Notes under the pieces: generated by a model
Seen by the model: only the letters and a program-made list of their open reading frames with translations
Told to the model about the DNA's origin: nothing
Database searches by the model: none
Made by a program: the position numbers and the translations under genes
In this document: piece by piece, positions 49,295 through 61,059 of the stretch
Layout of the letters: the number at the start of each line of letters is the position of its first letter
How positions within the stretch are numbered: position 1 is the stretch's first letter
DNA from: Isoetes taiwanensis
Lineage: Eukaryota > Streptophyta > Lycopodiopsida > Isoetales > Isoetaceae
Assembly: GCA_021234155.1 (NCBI GenBank)
Contig: JAJEKV010000030.1
Span: forward strand, 16,480,003 to 16,544,002
Direction: 5' to 3'
Length of the DNA: 64,000 nt

Positions 49295-49400
49295 ATTATA
49301 AGCCTGGGAGTCGAACCCTGCAAGAGAAGTTCCGACGTTATCTGTGCATACTAGGAAACCTGTAAGAGGGATGCTCTAGTATGCCTAGGGGTCAAGCCCA
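49295..49400 (-). mobile_element. Possible tRNA-derived SINE with hairpin
   Basis: The minus strand at 49,317-49,307 is GGTTCGACTCC, an exact polymerase III B box, in GCAGGGTTCGACTCCCAGGC. Just upstream on that strand is a 9-bp perfect inverted repeat, GCATACTAG and CTAGTATGC (49,346-49,354 and 49,376-49,384), with a 21-base loop. A-box identity is uncertain. Confidence 0.35.
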
Positions 49401-49874
49401 CTAACAAATTAAATGTCATATCAACATATTATTTAAAAAAAAAAAACAAAGATTGGGAATTTCAGCTACATTATACAAAGCGCCAGAGGGTCGTCGAATG
49501 CAGTTTCAACACGCGTCGAACATCATAGCCAAAGAAAGCAAATATTACCTCGCCATAACTCCATGTCAAACACATTCAATACGACATTTAGAAGATAAAC
49601 AACCCCGTTATTTCCACAATATAAAACCATAACGTAGGTTCTTCAAGCCCATACTACACAAGAAATGTAAACAACAAGATGTGTAAACAGACCGCCTATA
49701 GTGGAGCCACCAGGCATGCCTAATAAGTTCACCTAGTTGTCAGATTTTGCACAAGCAAGACCCTAGCAAGGCTCCATATATGAGAGCGCAGATATGTAAC
49801 TCAAAAAACGGACCCCCAATTGATCCCACTCCACAAAGCAGATATAGCATTCTCAATTGGAGGCATAAACCCTG
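49385..49874. other. Intergenic, no gene seen
   Basis: AT-rich sequence with a poly-A run near 49,434-49,447; no recognised feature. Confidence 0.5.
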
Positions 49875-50109
49875 TCAGCCGGGCCCCGAAGAAGCGCAAG
49901 GATGCCGCAATCCTATGCGCCTACCAACCTCGATAATGCTATTAACAAACTCTTGAGCACAAAACATTGCCTCGTGCTCACCGAACACAACAGATCTCGG
50001 ATGTGATGCTTCAATGCTGCTATAAGAAAATAAAAGAGTCAGCAAAGATATGCCAGTTGCTCCACGCTTAGCAACCTGGGTTCCCCATCGGGCCCATATT
50101 CCCTCGCAA
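49875..50109 (-). CDS. Unidentified terminal-exon-like open frame
   Basis: On the minus strand an acceptor-like TTTGTTGTTTTTAG (ending at 50,110) opens an uninterrupted frame of 77 codons to a TGA at 49,875-49,877. It includes GIWARWGTQVAKRGATG, a short hydrophobic ISLLTLLFSYS and FGEHEAMFCAQEFVNSIIEV. It has no start codon and would be a last exon. Composition looks protein-like, but I recognise no family. A possible earlier exon lies at 50,272-50,475 (LIFCLGRPVRFMHVGAMG). A decayed gene is equally possible. Confidence 0.3.
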
Positions 50110-50479
50110 CTAAAAACAACAAACCTAAGGAAAAAAACCCAACCTGCATAAATCTAGATAAACTAAGATCATCACCCAACAAATATGGTGCAATCACCCT
50201 TGTGCACAGGGATGAAATCCACAATTGTGCCCAAGAACAACATCATCACCGGGCTATGACTATAAGAACTATCATAAATATCCTCTCAAAGTTATTGTCT
50301 TGTCTATCATCAGAATGGCATCATCCCAATACCACCTCCTGCAGCCCATTGCGCCTACATGCATAAACCTCACTGGGCGGCCCAAACAAAAAATCAGTTC
50401 CCTATATCCGAAAGGCTGCAATCGAGAAGGATTCAAAGAAGACTCCTCCATGCAAATTTCGGGACACCTGCTCATTACT

Positions 50480-52900
50480 AAGTGGGCAGATTAGCGATAA
50501 TCCAAGAACTGGATAATGTAACTTTTCCTGCAATCTAATCATTCCGCCAATGTAAACAGCAAGCTAGCAGTCAATCTACTGCCATGATAGTTAACAAATG
50601 GGCAAACATCCAAGTTTTGGTTATCAAGAACAACTAAGTTTTGGTATCACAAATTCCCCATCCCAAATATAAATCCATTTCTTGATGCTAAACAATTACA
50701 TTATGAAGATGGCGTATATAAAGAACCTTTCCTATTATCCTTTATACAATAGCCAATCATACCTCAAAACAATGAAGGCGAGTGTTCTTCTGGTGGCTTT
50801 ACATGCATCAAGATCACACCTGTAGGTTTTGCAAACCTACTAAAGTCTTTTTATGGCCCTAGGGTTTTAAAGCTAGCTCTAAAAATTGACATGCAAATGA
50901 TCTACAGAGTACTAATGCCCATGGCCATGCCTCCCAAAGAACACACCCTCCGATACAAAATCCTCAAGGCCATCATAAAGCTCATAGGGACATCCCCGCC
51001 CAGACAGTTTTACAAACACTCACATCTATGAGGTTCCAACGTTTATACAAAAATCACGATCATTCTCTTTGGGAATTGAAGAACCGACATTCAAGACATG
51101 GCTCACGTATGTAAGCAGTAGGAACGAAAGCACTCTTCCCCTTCGGCCGCCTCTTCATGACATGGCGAAACTACAAACAAACACAATCCTACGTAAAAAA
51201 CACTACCGGCTTACTCATCTCTTTCTTCTTCAAGAACACTCCACCTCCGCTTTCCCCGCCAAAGGTCATGAATTTTTAATTTTACCTTACGCCCAAAAAA
51301 GAAACACAAGACAGCCACGACACATCGGAGGCAGTTCTGCGCCACCCCTTGAGTACCCTTAAGTATGAAGAACTTAGCTCAAGCCAACTGTACCCATCCT
51401 GAATCTAATATGCCCTTCAATATTCTAGGTTAGGGAATCAATTTCACACTGTCAAGAAAATACACTTTCATTATTACCTAATATCTCAATCAAACAATTG
51501 GAAATCTTATGTTATAAATATAATATTCCACTCGCCACATTGCCTCTTTGTCGTGATTTTTTCATATGTATTTAGGTTTCCAAAAGGTTGCAAGGGTAGT
51601 TTATTACATAAGATTTAGTAAGGTTGAAGGCGATTGCATGTGAACTGAGAATGCTTGGCGCGTCGCAAGATATGGGCTTTGGGAATTCCATAGTCTTCCT
51701 TTTTTAGGCGTACTTTCTTTCAAGGTGGAGCACCATTCGGCTTCTTTCTTGGAAGGTAGGGTTCAGGCGCTTGCGCGCAGGCGTGGCCATGGGCTGCTCT
51801 TCCGGGCACTGCGCGTGAGGGTTGTATGACACACTTTGTGGCCTTCTTTTCCGCGTAAGCTCATGCTTGGGACTGCTTGGCCATAGCGGCCTCTTCCGCG
51901 AACATATTAGCTTTAATCGCATGCCCGGCCTAAGATAAAGATAGTGGTGTGAATTTCATTGCTTGGCCTCTGTGAGGATGATGCCCAAGTGAGTTGTTCG
52001 GTGACTTACACAGACAGTTTCTTGCATCTTCCAAGACAAGCCAGCATGGCGAAATCATGTTGTTTTAAGGGCCTTCTTCGAAGAGGAGTTCATGTAAGGT
52101 GGCATGAAGATCGCGGAGCAGGGTGGTTACAAGAACCCATTCTTTTTCCATTGTCTCAAGGGACTACTTCTTATATGAGTGTTCTAGCTTATCACAAAGA
52201 GGGAGTTTTTATTTTGTTCTTCTGAGGTATGTTCATGGCAGGCATTGGCACTGCTTGCCCTTATGTGGGGGTTCAAACTCCAATTGTTTATTTGCCGCAG
52301 AGATGTTGGCGCCTGGGGCAGCTCTCCAAACTCCGTGTATACTTTAATTTCTTCTTGCTAACTGCTTTTCTCATGTAAGAAACAACCAAGTTAGTATTGG
52401 ACATTGTTTTCAAATTCTTCCAAACCTTTCGGGTCCTCATATGCTTAAAGAGAGTATAAGGGTGATATGCACTAGGATCATCAATTGTTTTGATTACTAA
52501 TTGTTGTAGGTCTGACTTGTGCTCATTTATGTATCTTAACTTTATGTGGATTTTAGCAAAAGTGTGACATAGATTCGCCCATCGCGCTTGAATCTCACTA
52601 TTTTCAAAGATGTGACCTTGTCTCTATCAAAATATAAGAGCAAATGACTTTTCTTTATTTTATACCTAATTTCAGATTCAATTGCATTTTGCTTGCAAAA
52701 GGTTATGATCATGCTCTCTGCGCGAAAGCTACCCTATGGCTCTTTTGTAATGCTTATATAAGCTTGAAAAGGCTTTGAGGGGATTATGTTTAAGCAAGGT
52801 AGATTCATGTATGGTTTGAATTATCTCTGTCAAAAGCTTGACATGAGCTGTTCCAATTTACAAGTATATGCTTTGCTTTCTTGCTTTGTGAATTTTCCTA
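50480..52900. other. Unassigned interval
   Basis: Open frames of 60-97 codons on both strands (for example 51,069-51,362, 51,704-51,922, 51,959-52,225) without recognised domains. The part above about 52,400 may be decayed 3' sequence of the gypsy remnant that follows. Confidence 0.4.
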
Positions 52901-52949
52901 TTTTGTCCGATCCGTGATTGAGCTAATCAGATAAGAAAAATGTGGCACA

Positions 52950-54800
52950 TACATTGAGAGGAAGCTTGTCATACTAAAAGCTTTTCACCGTTTACGGTTC
53001 TGGGTTGTGTAAGCCTTCGTAGCTCAGACTTTGCTTTCTTCAAAGAATTTGAATATCTCCATTTGATATCTCGTGCCCTAACAGATCTCCTTTGGAGCAT
53101 AGGTTACGCATTTCTTGGGATTTAGACTTACTCCTCCTTTCCAAGTATTACAGTAAAAGTTTAATCGTATAATTCAAGCGTTCATCAATAGAAGTTCCCA
53201 AGCAAAGAACTCTTAACAATGATGGCAATTCTTTGAATATGGAATCCATTGCCTTCCTAAACAAGTTAATAAGTATCTATTAGGGCCAAATGGCATTCTT
53301 TCATAAAGAAAGGTGTCTCAAGGTGTAATAAATGCTGTCTTGGGCTGATCTTCTTCTGATGCTAAATTTGATCGAATCCTAAAACCATCCAAGAAATAGT
53401 AGATTTCTTTCCAAAGAATACCGTAAAACTTGTTCCGTAAAAGGTAAGGAGTGGTAAGGAGTGGCACCTTTCACAAAGGGTCTATTTAAGTCTCTATAAT
53501 CAATGCATATCCTATTGTTTCGTTTTTTCAACTCGGGCACAATACAAGACAAACCAATCGATTTACTATTTCCGCTATGACACCCGCCTTTTTCATTTTA
53601 AAAGCTCTTCTTTTTACTCGTGCTTTCATAAAGCAACATTTATCCTTCTTAACTTCAGACTATAGGTTTTTCATTTTTCTTAATTCTTTATTTCAAACTC
53701 ACAAACCTTCCGCCAACACCCAAAGCTCCTTATATCCCAAGTAAAAATATCTTTCATTCTTCTAGGATTTGAGTAACTTTACTCCTTCATCTTTTTGAAC
53801 AAATCTCAACATACTAATTCTCTGGCCATTTTTCTTATTTTTATCTCTCCACCTATTTTCATCGTTGCATTGATCACCGTGGATGGGATGCAATTCTTGG
53901 CCCTCCTCCTCCCATTCTTCTTTCCTCCCATTGTTCTTCGGGAGCAATGTTCAAGCAGAACATTTTTGCAAAGGGCATCTCGTCAATTATCTGTGTCTCT
54001 CGACATGTTGCGATCCTAACTCTTGAAACTCCTGCAAGTTCTTCCCATGGCTGGTCTCTAAGTGCTATCATTTCTCCTATTTGGTTTGATATTCACCGAA
54101 TTTGCCCTCGCAAAACCAATTGAGAATCACCAAAGATAATATTAGTTATGCCAATTAATATGTTTGGCTTCCGAAGCCTTGCAATAATAGCCTTATATTC
54201 ACCATGTTTGATGACATTAGTGTATCTCAACCTTGGCCAAGAGCCCAATTGCTTTTATCTTTTAAAATGGCGTTAGTAATAGCGCAAATGTTTAATTTTT
54301 AGAAACTCCCATCAAACCATGTGAAGGCAAAATTTTCTATCGCTTGTCAAGCAGATCGACTTTACATTTGAGACAAAGAATGGACATTTCATTCTACCAA
54401 AAGATTTGCACTAATAAGTCTTCAATAAATTGATAGATCTCAAACCACCCAATTTGTTTAGGGAGGGTTATTGTTCAAGCATCCGATAAGCATTCTCCTT
54501 TTGACCAAATAGGTCTTGCATCAACTGTGGAAAGCTATCTACTCCCTAAAAGCGGTGTGTCATATATATCTCTGTTTTGTTTATCCATACCGCCAATTAA
54601 CATAAAGAAGTGAACTATAATTCTTCAACATTTATCAAAAACATTGCTTAATATGCCTATAGGATTTATCTTTTGAATTCGAAGGATTTTACCAATTACA
54701 GGTGCTTCCATTTATTTTCTTCGCACTACACATTCTCATTATATGATGAGGCATAATATTTAAAGGAGATCCCCCATCAAGTAGCATTTTAGTTATTCTT
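52950..54800 (-). pseudogene. Gypsy-type (Ty3) polyprotein remnant with order protease, RNase H, reverse transcriptase
   Basis: Three enzymatic pieces are readable on the minus strand. Aspartic protease: KMLLDGGSPLNIMP (54,790-54,745), with the D-G-G active-site variant common in plant gypsy elements. RNase H: FTWFDGSF (54,326-54,303), then EYKAIIARL (about 54,205-54,179) and IIFGDSQLVLRGQIR (54,140-54,096). Reverse transcriptase: RICIDYRDLN (about 53,512-53,483), YFLDGF and EEDQPKTAFITP (53,400-53,318), MPFG (about 53,300) and VSLNPKKC (about 53,130). The YxDD box is not recognisable. Stops and frameshifts abound, so it is dead. The RNase H lies before the reverse transcriptase in reading direction, unlike the usual order. 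Confidence 0.65.
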
Positions 54801-55059
54801 TTGCCCGCCTAGTCGCATACGTGAAAGCACCTGGTCATGGCCTGCTTTTTCTACATCAGCATTTGTTCATCAATCGACCGTGAAAGTGCCAATCCAGACT
54901 CCGTACTACATCCATACAAAACCACAGAGATTGACCAAAGGTTATATAAAGCATTCTTTCAAGTTGTGTTCCATATCTATGCTTTGGCACATCTACACTA
55001 CATTGCATATGTTGCTTTGAGGCCACTATTTACTTTTTTCCACTGCTTGTTCCAATTTG

Positions 55060-55267
55060 GACTCATCCATTAATATCCCAAGGTATCAGAAAGGTCAGTA
55101 CTTTAAGCTCATCTTTGATAATTGAACTTAAATGATCACCTTGTTTGCCCCGAACACAATCACTTTATCTTACCCATATTAACTTGCATGCCTGCACCAC
55201 AAAATAATAAATGCCTTTGTAAACTTCAGATGTTCCTAGATAGCAATATCACATCATCGCTATAGAG
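55060..55267 (-). pseudogene. LINE (non-LTR retrotransposon) reverse-transcriptase scrap
   Basis: The minus strand starts LYSDDVILLSR (55,267-55,235), the YADDVVLLA catalytic motif of non-LTR reverse transcriptases. LQRHL, then FCGAGMQVNMGK and a VFGANK-like piece follow in shifted frames, matching the L-FC---GL-VN--KTK-MVF stretch after the catalytic motif. Only about 70 residues remain; it is truncated at both sides. Confidence 0.55.
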
Positions 55268-55660
<393 letters not shown>

Positions 55661-56157
55661 GAAAGAATAAGTATGTTGGATAATCGTATAATTGCATGTG
55701 ACACCAATATCATTCCGAGGACACAATCGAATCCGTATCCATAACCTCTTGAGAGGACCTCAACAAGCCTATGGACGCCGATTCAATAACTGCGCAACAA
55801 GGAAGTCGTGTGCAACTAAATCAACATAACGTGACTCTTGACATGGGCAACGTCAAGGTATCTCGAGGGCATGACATTCATTCAATGATGCCCCCCGTGG
55901 CAATACTCAATAAAGTTTATCCTCCTGCTTCCCAAGTCCAACGCCTGCTTAAATGCAGAGATTTATGTGCACTCATGCAAATGGAAGCATAAGCCAAGGT
56001 CAAGGGGCAAATGGGCACAGCAATCGAGGTGGCTTCGTGAGTACAGGGATTGACTTGATGTCATAGTGTGCCATCTTAATGGTGTCTCGGTTCGAAATTG
56101 TTCAAAATGTTGACGCTGCAAAATTTTTAGTAGAGGCTGTATACCGCAAGTGGCGCT
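55661..56157. other. Unassigned; possible continuation of LTR-like sequence
   Basis: Contains a second weaker GACCTCAACAAGCCTATGG block near 55,757-55,776. The open frame at 55,771-55,992 has no recognised domain. Confidence 0.35.
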
Positions 56158-56462
56158 CGCTTAGAAACTTCGTCCCAAAATAATTAAAAAGTAATGAATA
56201 AATAGTGGAAACTCCGTGAATTTCCACCTATAATTGGTTGTTTACGTTTAACAAACAGTTGAATTTTTTCACCTAGGTCGTAGATCTCTGCCTAAGCTTT
56301 GAAAGAATCACAAGGCCGCTTAGAAACTTCGTATCCCAAAAAATACCCAAAAATAAATAAATAAATAACAAATAGTGGAAACCTGTGAATTCCACCTATT
56401 GGTCGCTTACGTTCTAATGTCAGAGTTGACCACCCCAGGTCAGATTCCTCTGCCTAAGTCGT
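56158..56462. repeat. Two-copy ~155-bp tandem repeat
   Basis: Units at 56,158-56,315 and 56,316-56,462 both start CGCTTAGAAACTTCGT and contain AATAGTGGAAAC, TTCCACCTAT and CTCTGCCTAAG. The second has an (AAAT)n stretch. Confidence 0.85.
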
Positions 56463-58205
56463 AGTTAACTAGATGGCATCAACACTTAAAAACTAACTAC
56501 CATAGCCGGATGCATGATTCCATTTTATGGCTACTAGAGTTTCTATTCCATTGATCTAATTCGTATCAAGACTAGAGAGCTAGAATTGATTCCTACCGCA
56601 AAAAGACCGGGAGGAACTCTGATAGTTAAACAACCGCTAATAGCATCTACATCATCTACCAAGCAAAACTAATGCCTCAATTATCTCTGCTAAAGGAATC
56701 GAAAACAAGAGATCCTTGAATCGCCCAACATGATTGGCCGATTTCAACCTGTATCACCGCCACCAGCTCGTGAGTGAGATTCAATTACGACATTTAACGA
56801 AACGACAAAGAGATGGACATTCTCGAAAATAAAATCGCTTTTATTTATCGGCTTCAGGAGATATACATAACATAAAGGACTCAATACCCAATCCAATGTG
56901 TCCTATCCACGCCAAAAGCTTATTAATGCGTCGCTATTTCAAAGTCTCAAACGCCTGCAAAATTCTTACCGCACGCTTCCGCACTTTTACTCCATTTTGC
57001 AAGTTTTATCTACCATTCGCAAATTTACTCGTTATTCCGCTTTTTCCGCATTTTTTTTTTGTGGCAAGACACTTGCATGGTCGGATTAACGGGCCGCCCT
57101 CCCAAAAATAAGACCTTATTAAATCAATATCTTCTTTTTATTTTATATCAGGTTGTTCTGCGGTTGTAGCGGGAACGCCGCAATCCACGCCTTACGCTGC
57201 CCTTTAATTTCCATCCTCAAGTGGACGCAGCTAGCCAAATTGAATGCCGAAATTCGTATCTCAAGAAAGGCGCTCACCAGACTGAATGTGAGATGTAGAT
57301 GAATGGCAAATTTGAATTGCCAGCCCATACGAAATTGCTCCTCCGCTCCATCTGCTACCACTCATTTCCAAGACCTCGCCTACTATTCTTCCTTTCATTT
57401 CTTTTCTTCCATTCTTCCATGCTTACAAGTTCGAAGTTCTTGCTTATGCTTACAAGTTCATCTCCCATATCCGGCGGTGTATTGCAATCCGAAACAATCA
57501 AGACTTGACTAAAGAATAGCATTAGAATGTTTCATCCGCTTGAAACAAAAGAGTATTCGAGTCAAGAAAATGTGATTTATTTAAATTATCAAGGGTTTCA
57601 CTTTTACCATTTGGCGCCTTTGCCCATCTCGTTTCAGCCTCATTTCCTGGAGACTCCTCACCATTTCGCCATCTCTCATTTCCAAGAAGTGAGCTATTCT
57701 TCCATTTGCTTCCTTTTCTTCATTCTTTCCATGCTTCTAGGTGACATCTTATAAAGTATCTCCTAATATTGATTTTACTTTGTTGTCATAGTACCAAATG
57801 AGCTTACTCACAGATGATCTAACCGTATGGAAAAGCAAATGTCTTGGTTGGACATACTGTCGTTAGATCAGGTACTGCATGAAACACCATAGTATTAGCA
57901 GACTTGTGGATAGTATGAAACATGGTTTTATAGTATTGGCTAAATCACATGATTTCATAGCCAAAATAACAAAGATTCTCGATCGCAAATTTGTTATTAC
58001 CGAAGGTGTAATGGTGTTGGGAACAAGGTACTTTTTTTTTTCATTTCATGTATTTTATAGGCTCTAACAAAGAGGTACGGCTCATCCCCGCCACGACAAA
58101 ACATACCTCATATTATGTGGAACCGCTTGTTGGTTCTTCGAATTAGAAGAAGATAACTCAAGACTACATCTAAGATCCGACTGTTGAAGATATTATCGGG
58201 ACTTA
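56463..58205. other. Unassigned interval
   Basis: No recognised gene. A CATTTCCAAGA ... TTCTTCCATTC ... CCATGCTT pattern occurs twice (about 57,362-57,425 and 57,676-57,740), an old duplication. Confidence 0.4.
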
Positions 58206-58207
58206 TG

Positions 58208-58420
58208 GACGGGTCGCCAAAATGGTGCAAGATTAACTTTGACACCATGCCGCAGCCCCTATCAATGACCTGCGCCTTTGATGGGCGAGTTTACTCGTAG
58301 CATGCACGTAAGAGTTGCTGAAGGATGCCCTCGCTAAAATTTGGTGGTCATTCCCGTATTTTTTGCCAAAGATCTTACCATTCCGTAGTTTAGACCCTTT
58401 AGAGGCAATGTTTCTCGATA
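58208..58420 (+). pseudogene. RNase H-like fragment of a LINE or related element
   Basis: The plus strand reads GSPKWCKINFD (58,211-58,243), resembling the P-GW-K-NFDGA start of the RNase H domain found in plant LINEs and related proteins. Downstream frames are broken. Weak, single-motif evidence. Confidence 0.3.
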
Positions 58421-61050
58421 CTGATGGCACTTACATTTGTTGAGATCCTGTGATGCCCCCAAATCTGCAGGGGTGCGGTAGGAAGAATTACCATCCAGAA
58501 GGCTAAAAATGCATAGATTTGTAGGCATGCGCAAGGTACAGAGAAGAGGCTTCTACACTTTAAAGACATGAATAGATCGATCAATTCAAGGGTTACACTG
58601 CTGTATGGGCAAACAGCGATGCCAAGAGCCCTAAACTCAACTGCAAGCAGAGGGAAAGAAATCTCACAAGCTAATCAATACAAAACATCCATGTCACTCC
58701 TTCACTAAGTTATAATTACTTAGCTCCATAAGTTCTCAGAATCAGAGGGGTTTTTCCCAAGGAGTTTCTTGGTTCTATAAGGTAATTCTTCCGCCTGACT
58801 TTGCTTTTTGGACCATAATAGACATCTTGGGACATTTCTCATTAATACCGACTTTGAAATACATTGAAAAGATAGGCCACTTAAATAGTTCATGGCGCAT
58901 ATGCACCCTCGCATGCATATGTCATGTATCATTGAAATCTTCCGTACAGTAGCTATAGTTCATAAATTTAATTGGCATGAGACAGTCAATTGTTAGCAGA
59001 ATTTCACCGAGAAGCCAAGCAGTAAACCTTCCATTTTATGTGGGCAAGTGAGCTCACAAGATCTTTAATCATGCCATTCATGTTCCATGTTCCTCTCATG
59101 TTCCCTTATTTTCATGTTTTCCTGCATTTCTTTTTTACCCATTTTCGTGCATCAAGCACTGTTTCATCGCAAAGAATATATTTCTGACAGACAATCAACT
59201 AGGTATGTATTTGGTTTTCCTATATGCCAATCTTTTAATATTATATAATCGTATGCGTTATTGTTAAGTTATCATTCTTATCTTGAATTTGCCACTTTCA
59301 TCATTTACAAAAGCTCACAAAATGTTTTCAAGCCTACAAATCTTGACTTGATTCATTGATTTGCATTGTGTGTCGAATCAAGGAAGGCATAGTCATTGGT
59401 GATTCGTTTCTTTTAAAAGGTTAGTTGACATGTTTTATTTATTTATTTATTGTTTTATGTTGGAAAGGGTAGATTCAGAAGGGTTTAGAGTAGAAATGCT
59501 GCTAAAGCTTTCCATATTGAGTCGAAGGTTGCTTTTTTTTTCATATAAATACCCACCAAACTTCGCTTTTGTTGTCCTCTACTATACATCGTGTCCATGC
59601 TGGCCCCTGCCTAAACTTGCTCTAATTTATTTTTCTACTGTCATGTAGATGGTGCAAATTTTGCCATGGTATGTCATGCTATGTTGCCGACATCGCTCGA
59701 TCTTGGCGAGTGTTAATGATCTCCTTCTGCCAAAGCCTGGGGTCGTGGTACGGTGGCAACCTGGACGCCATGTCCAAATGCGGCTATTGAGCTGATGTTG
59801 CTGATATCGAGAACTTATCACAAGTTTCGAGAAATTTATACCAAAGCAATTTCGCAGTTGAGGGAGGTTGTGCAGTCGCTGACGATACGTCGCTTGAACT
59901 GGTAACGGCAAGGTGGTCCGAGAATAACATGGCTGAGAGCATAGTGCAAAAGAAGCCGCTTTTATGTAGATGTGCCTTTGAAAATGCCACGTAGCACCTT
60001 TTTATGGATAGAAGAGCATTGCCTTACAACACTTTTTGTACTTCAAAGTTATAAGGTACATTCTTATGTACTATAACACACTGATAAAAGCTTATCTATT
60101 TATTATAGTCTCCTCATTTATATTTTTTCCCATCAACTTCAACATTTCCTTTTCGCAAGTACATTGTCGGGTACATGATTCTCAAAGTATATGTGATTGT
60201 GTTCATGAAGCAAAAAACAAATAGTTTCCGTTTGACAGTGGTTTAGTGTCAGGTCACAGACACCCTAGGTTGTAAATTTAGTTTCATGGTAATAATGGGA
60301 AGACGGGTATTTGATGTCTGTCCCTACCAAAGAGAATTTACGCTCATCAATCTCAAGATTATTTTAGGCCTGTATTGACCTTGATAGGACGCTTGTGACT
60401 CTCCTAGGCTTTAAGTTTAGTTCAGGCCGGCATGGGCACATAGTGTCTCGAGGTCTTTACCGCCTCTAATTATTTTAGGAATTAGGTTACTTTTTGTCAA
60501 CCCAAACAGTTCTAAGGGAATATAAGCAAGATTTATGCTATTTGGGACAAGGAGGAAGGGATGGGTTTGCACGCTATTTGACCCTTGGCTACCTTTTCCT
60601 AAATGCCCCATTGAAATCCATAACTCACCCTTATGTTCAGGTGCGTGACATCAAAACCATGAGTCCTGTGAACCTAAAGATGGCAAGGCTACAGTTCGTT
60701 ACAATCTCAAGAACTCAAAGCTCTGGCTTAGGAAGAGGCGCCCCGTCTGTAGTTTAAATTAACATGGAGAGTACGAGCACGCAACAGACATATTGTGATG
60801 ACCTGACAAAGTAGGGAGTTGAATTCTGCTATGCAGCCGTTGGAACTTGTACAACGGAAATGAATATGTATATCAATCAATGCAACAAGTGTGGATGTTG
60901 TGGACTTTATTGCCAAGGAAATGTTGATGAGTGTGTTATATCTTCCAAAGATCATTCACAATGGAGATGGTGAGCCTTTGAAGTTGCTCAAACCCCGTGA
61001 TGTCGGTGACGGCAAAATTGGCCTTATCAAACACCTAAGGAATTGGAGAG
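58421..61050. other. Unassigned interval
   Basis: Short open frames on both strands without recognised domains (for example 58,720-58,932 minus, 60,494-60,757 plus). It probably includes the unknown 5' part of the Helitron. Confidence 0.4.
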
Positions 61051-61059
61051 ACTAAATTG

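Noticed and set aside
49875-50109. Intron acceptor at about 50,030 (TTTATTTTCTTATAG)
   Set aside because: The site looks good, but the frame is open straight through it, so the longer exon from 50,109 was preferred.
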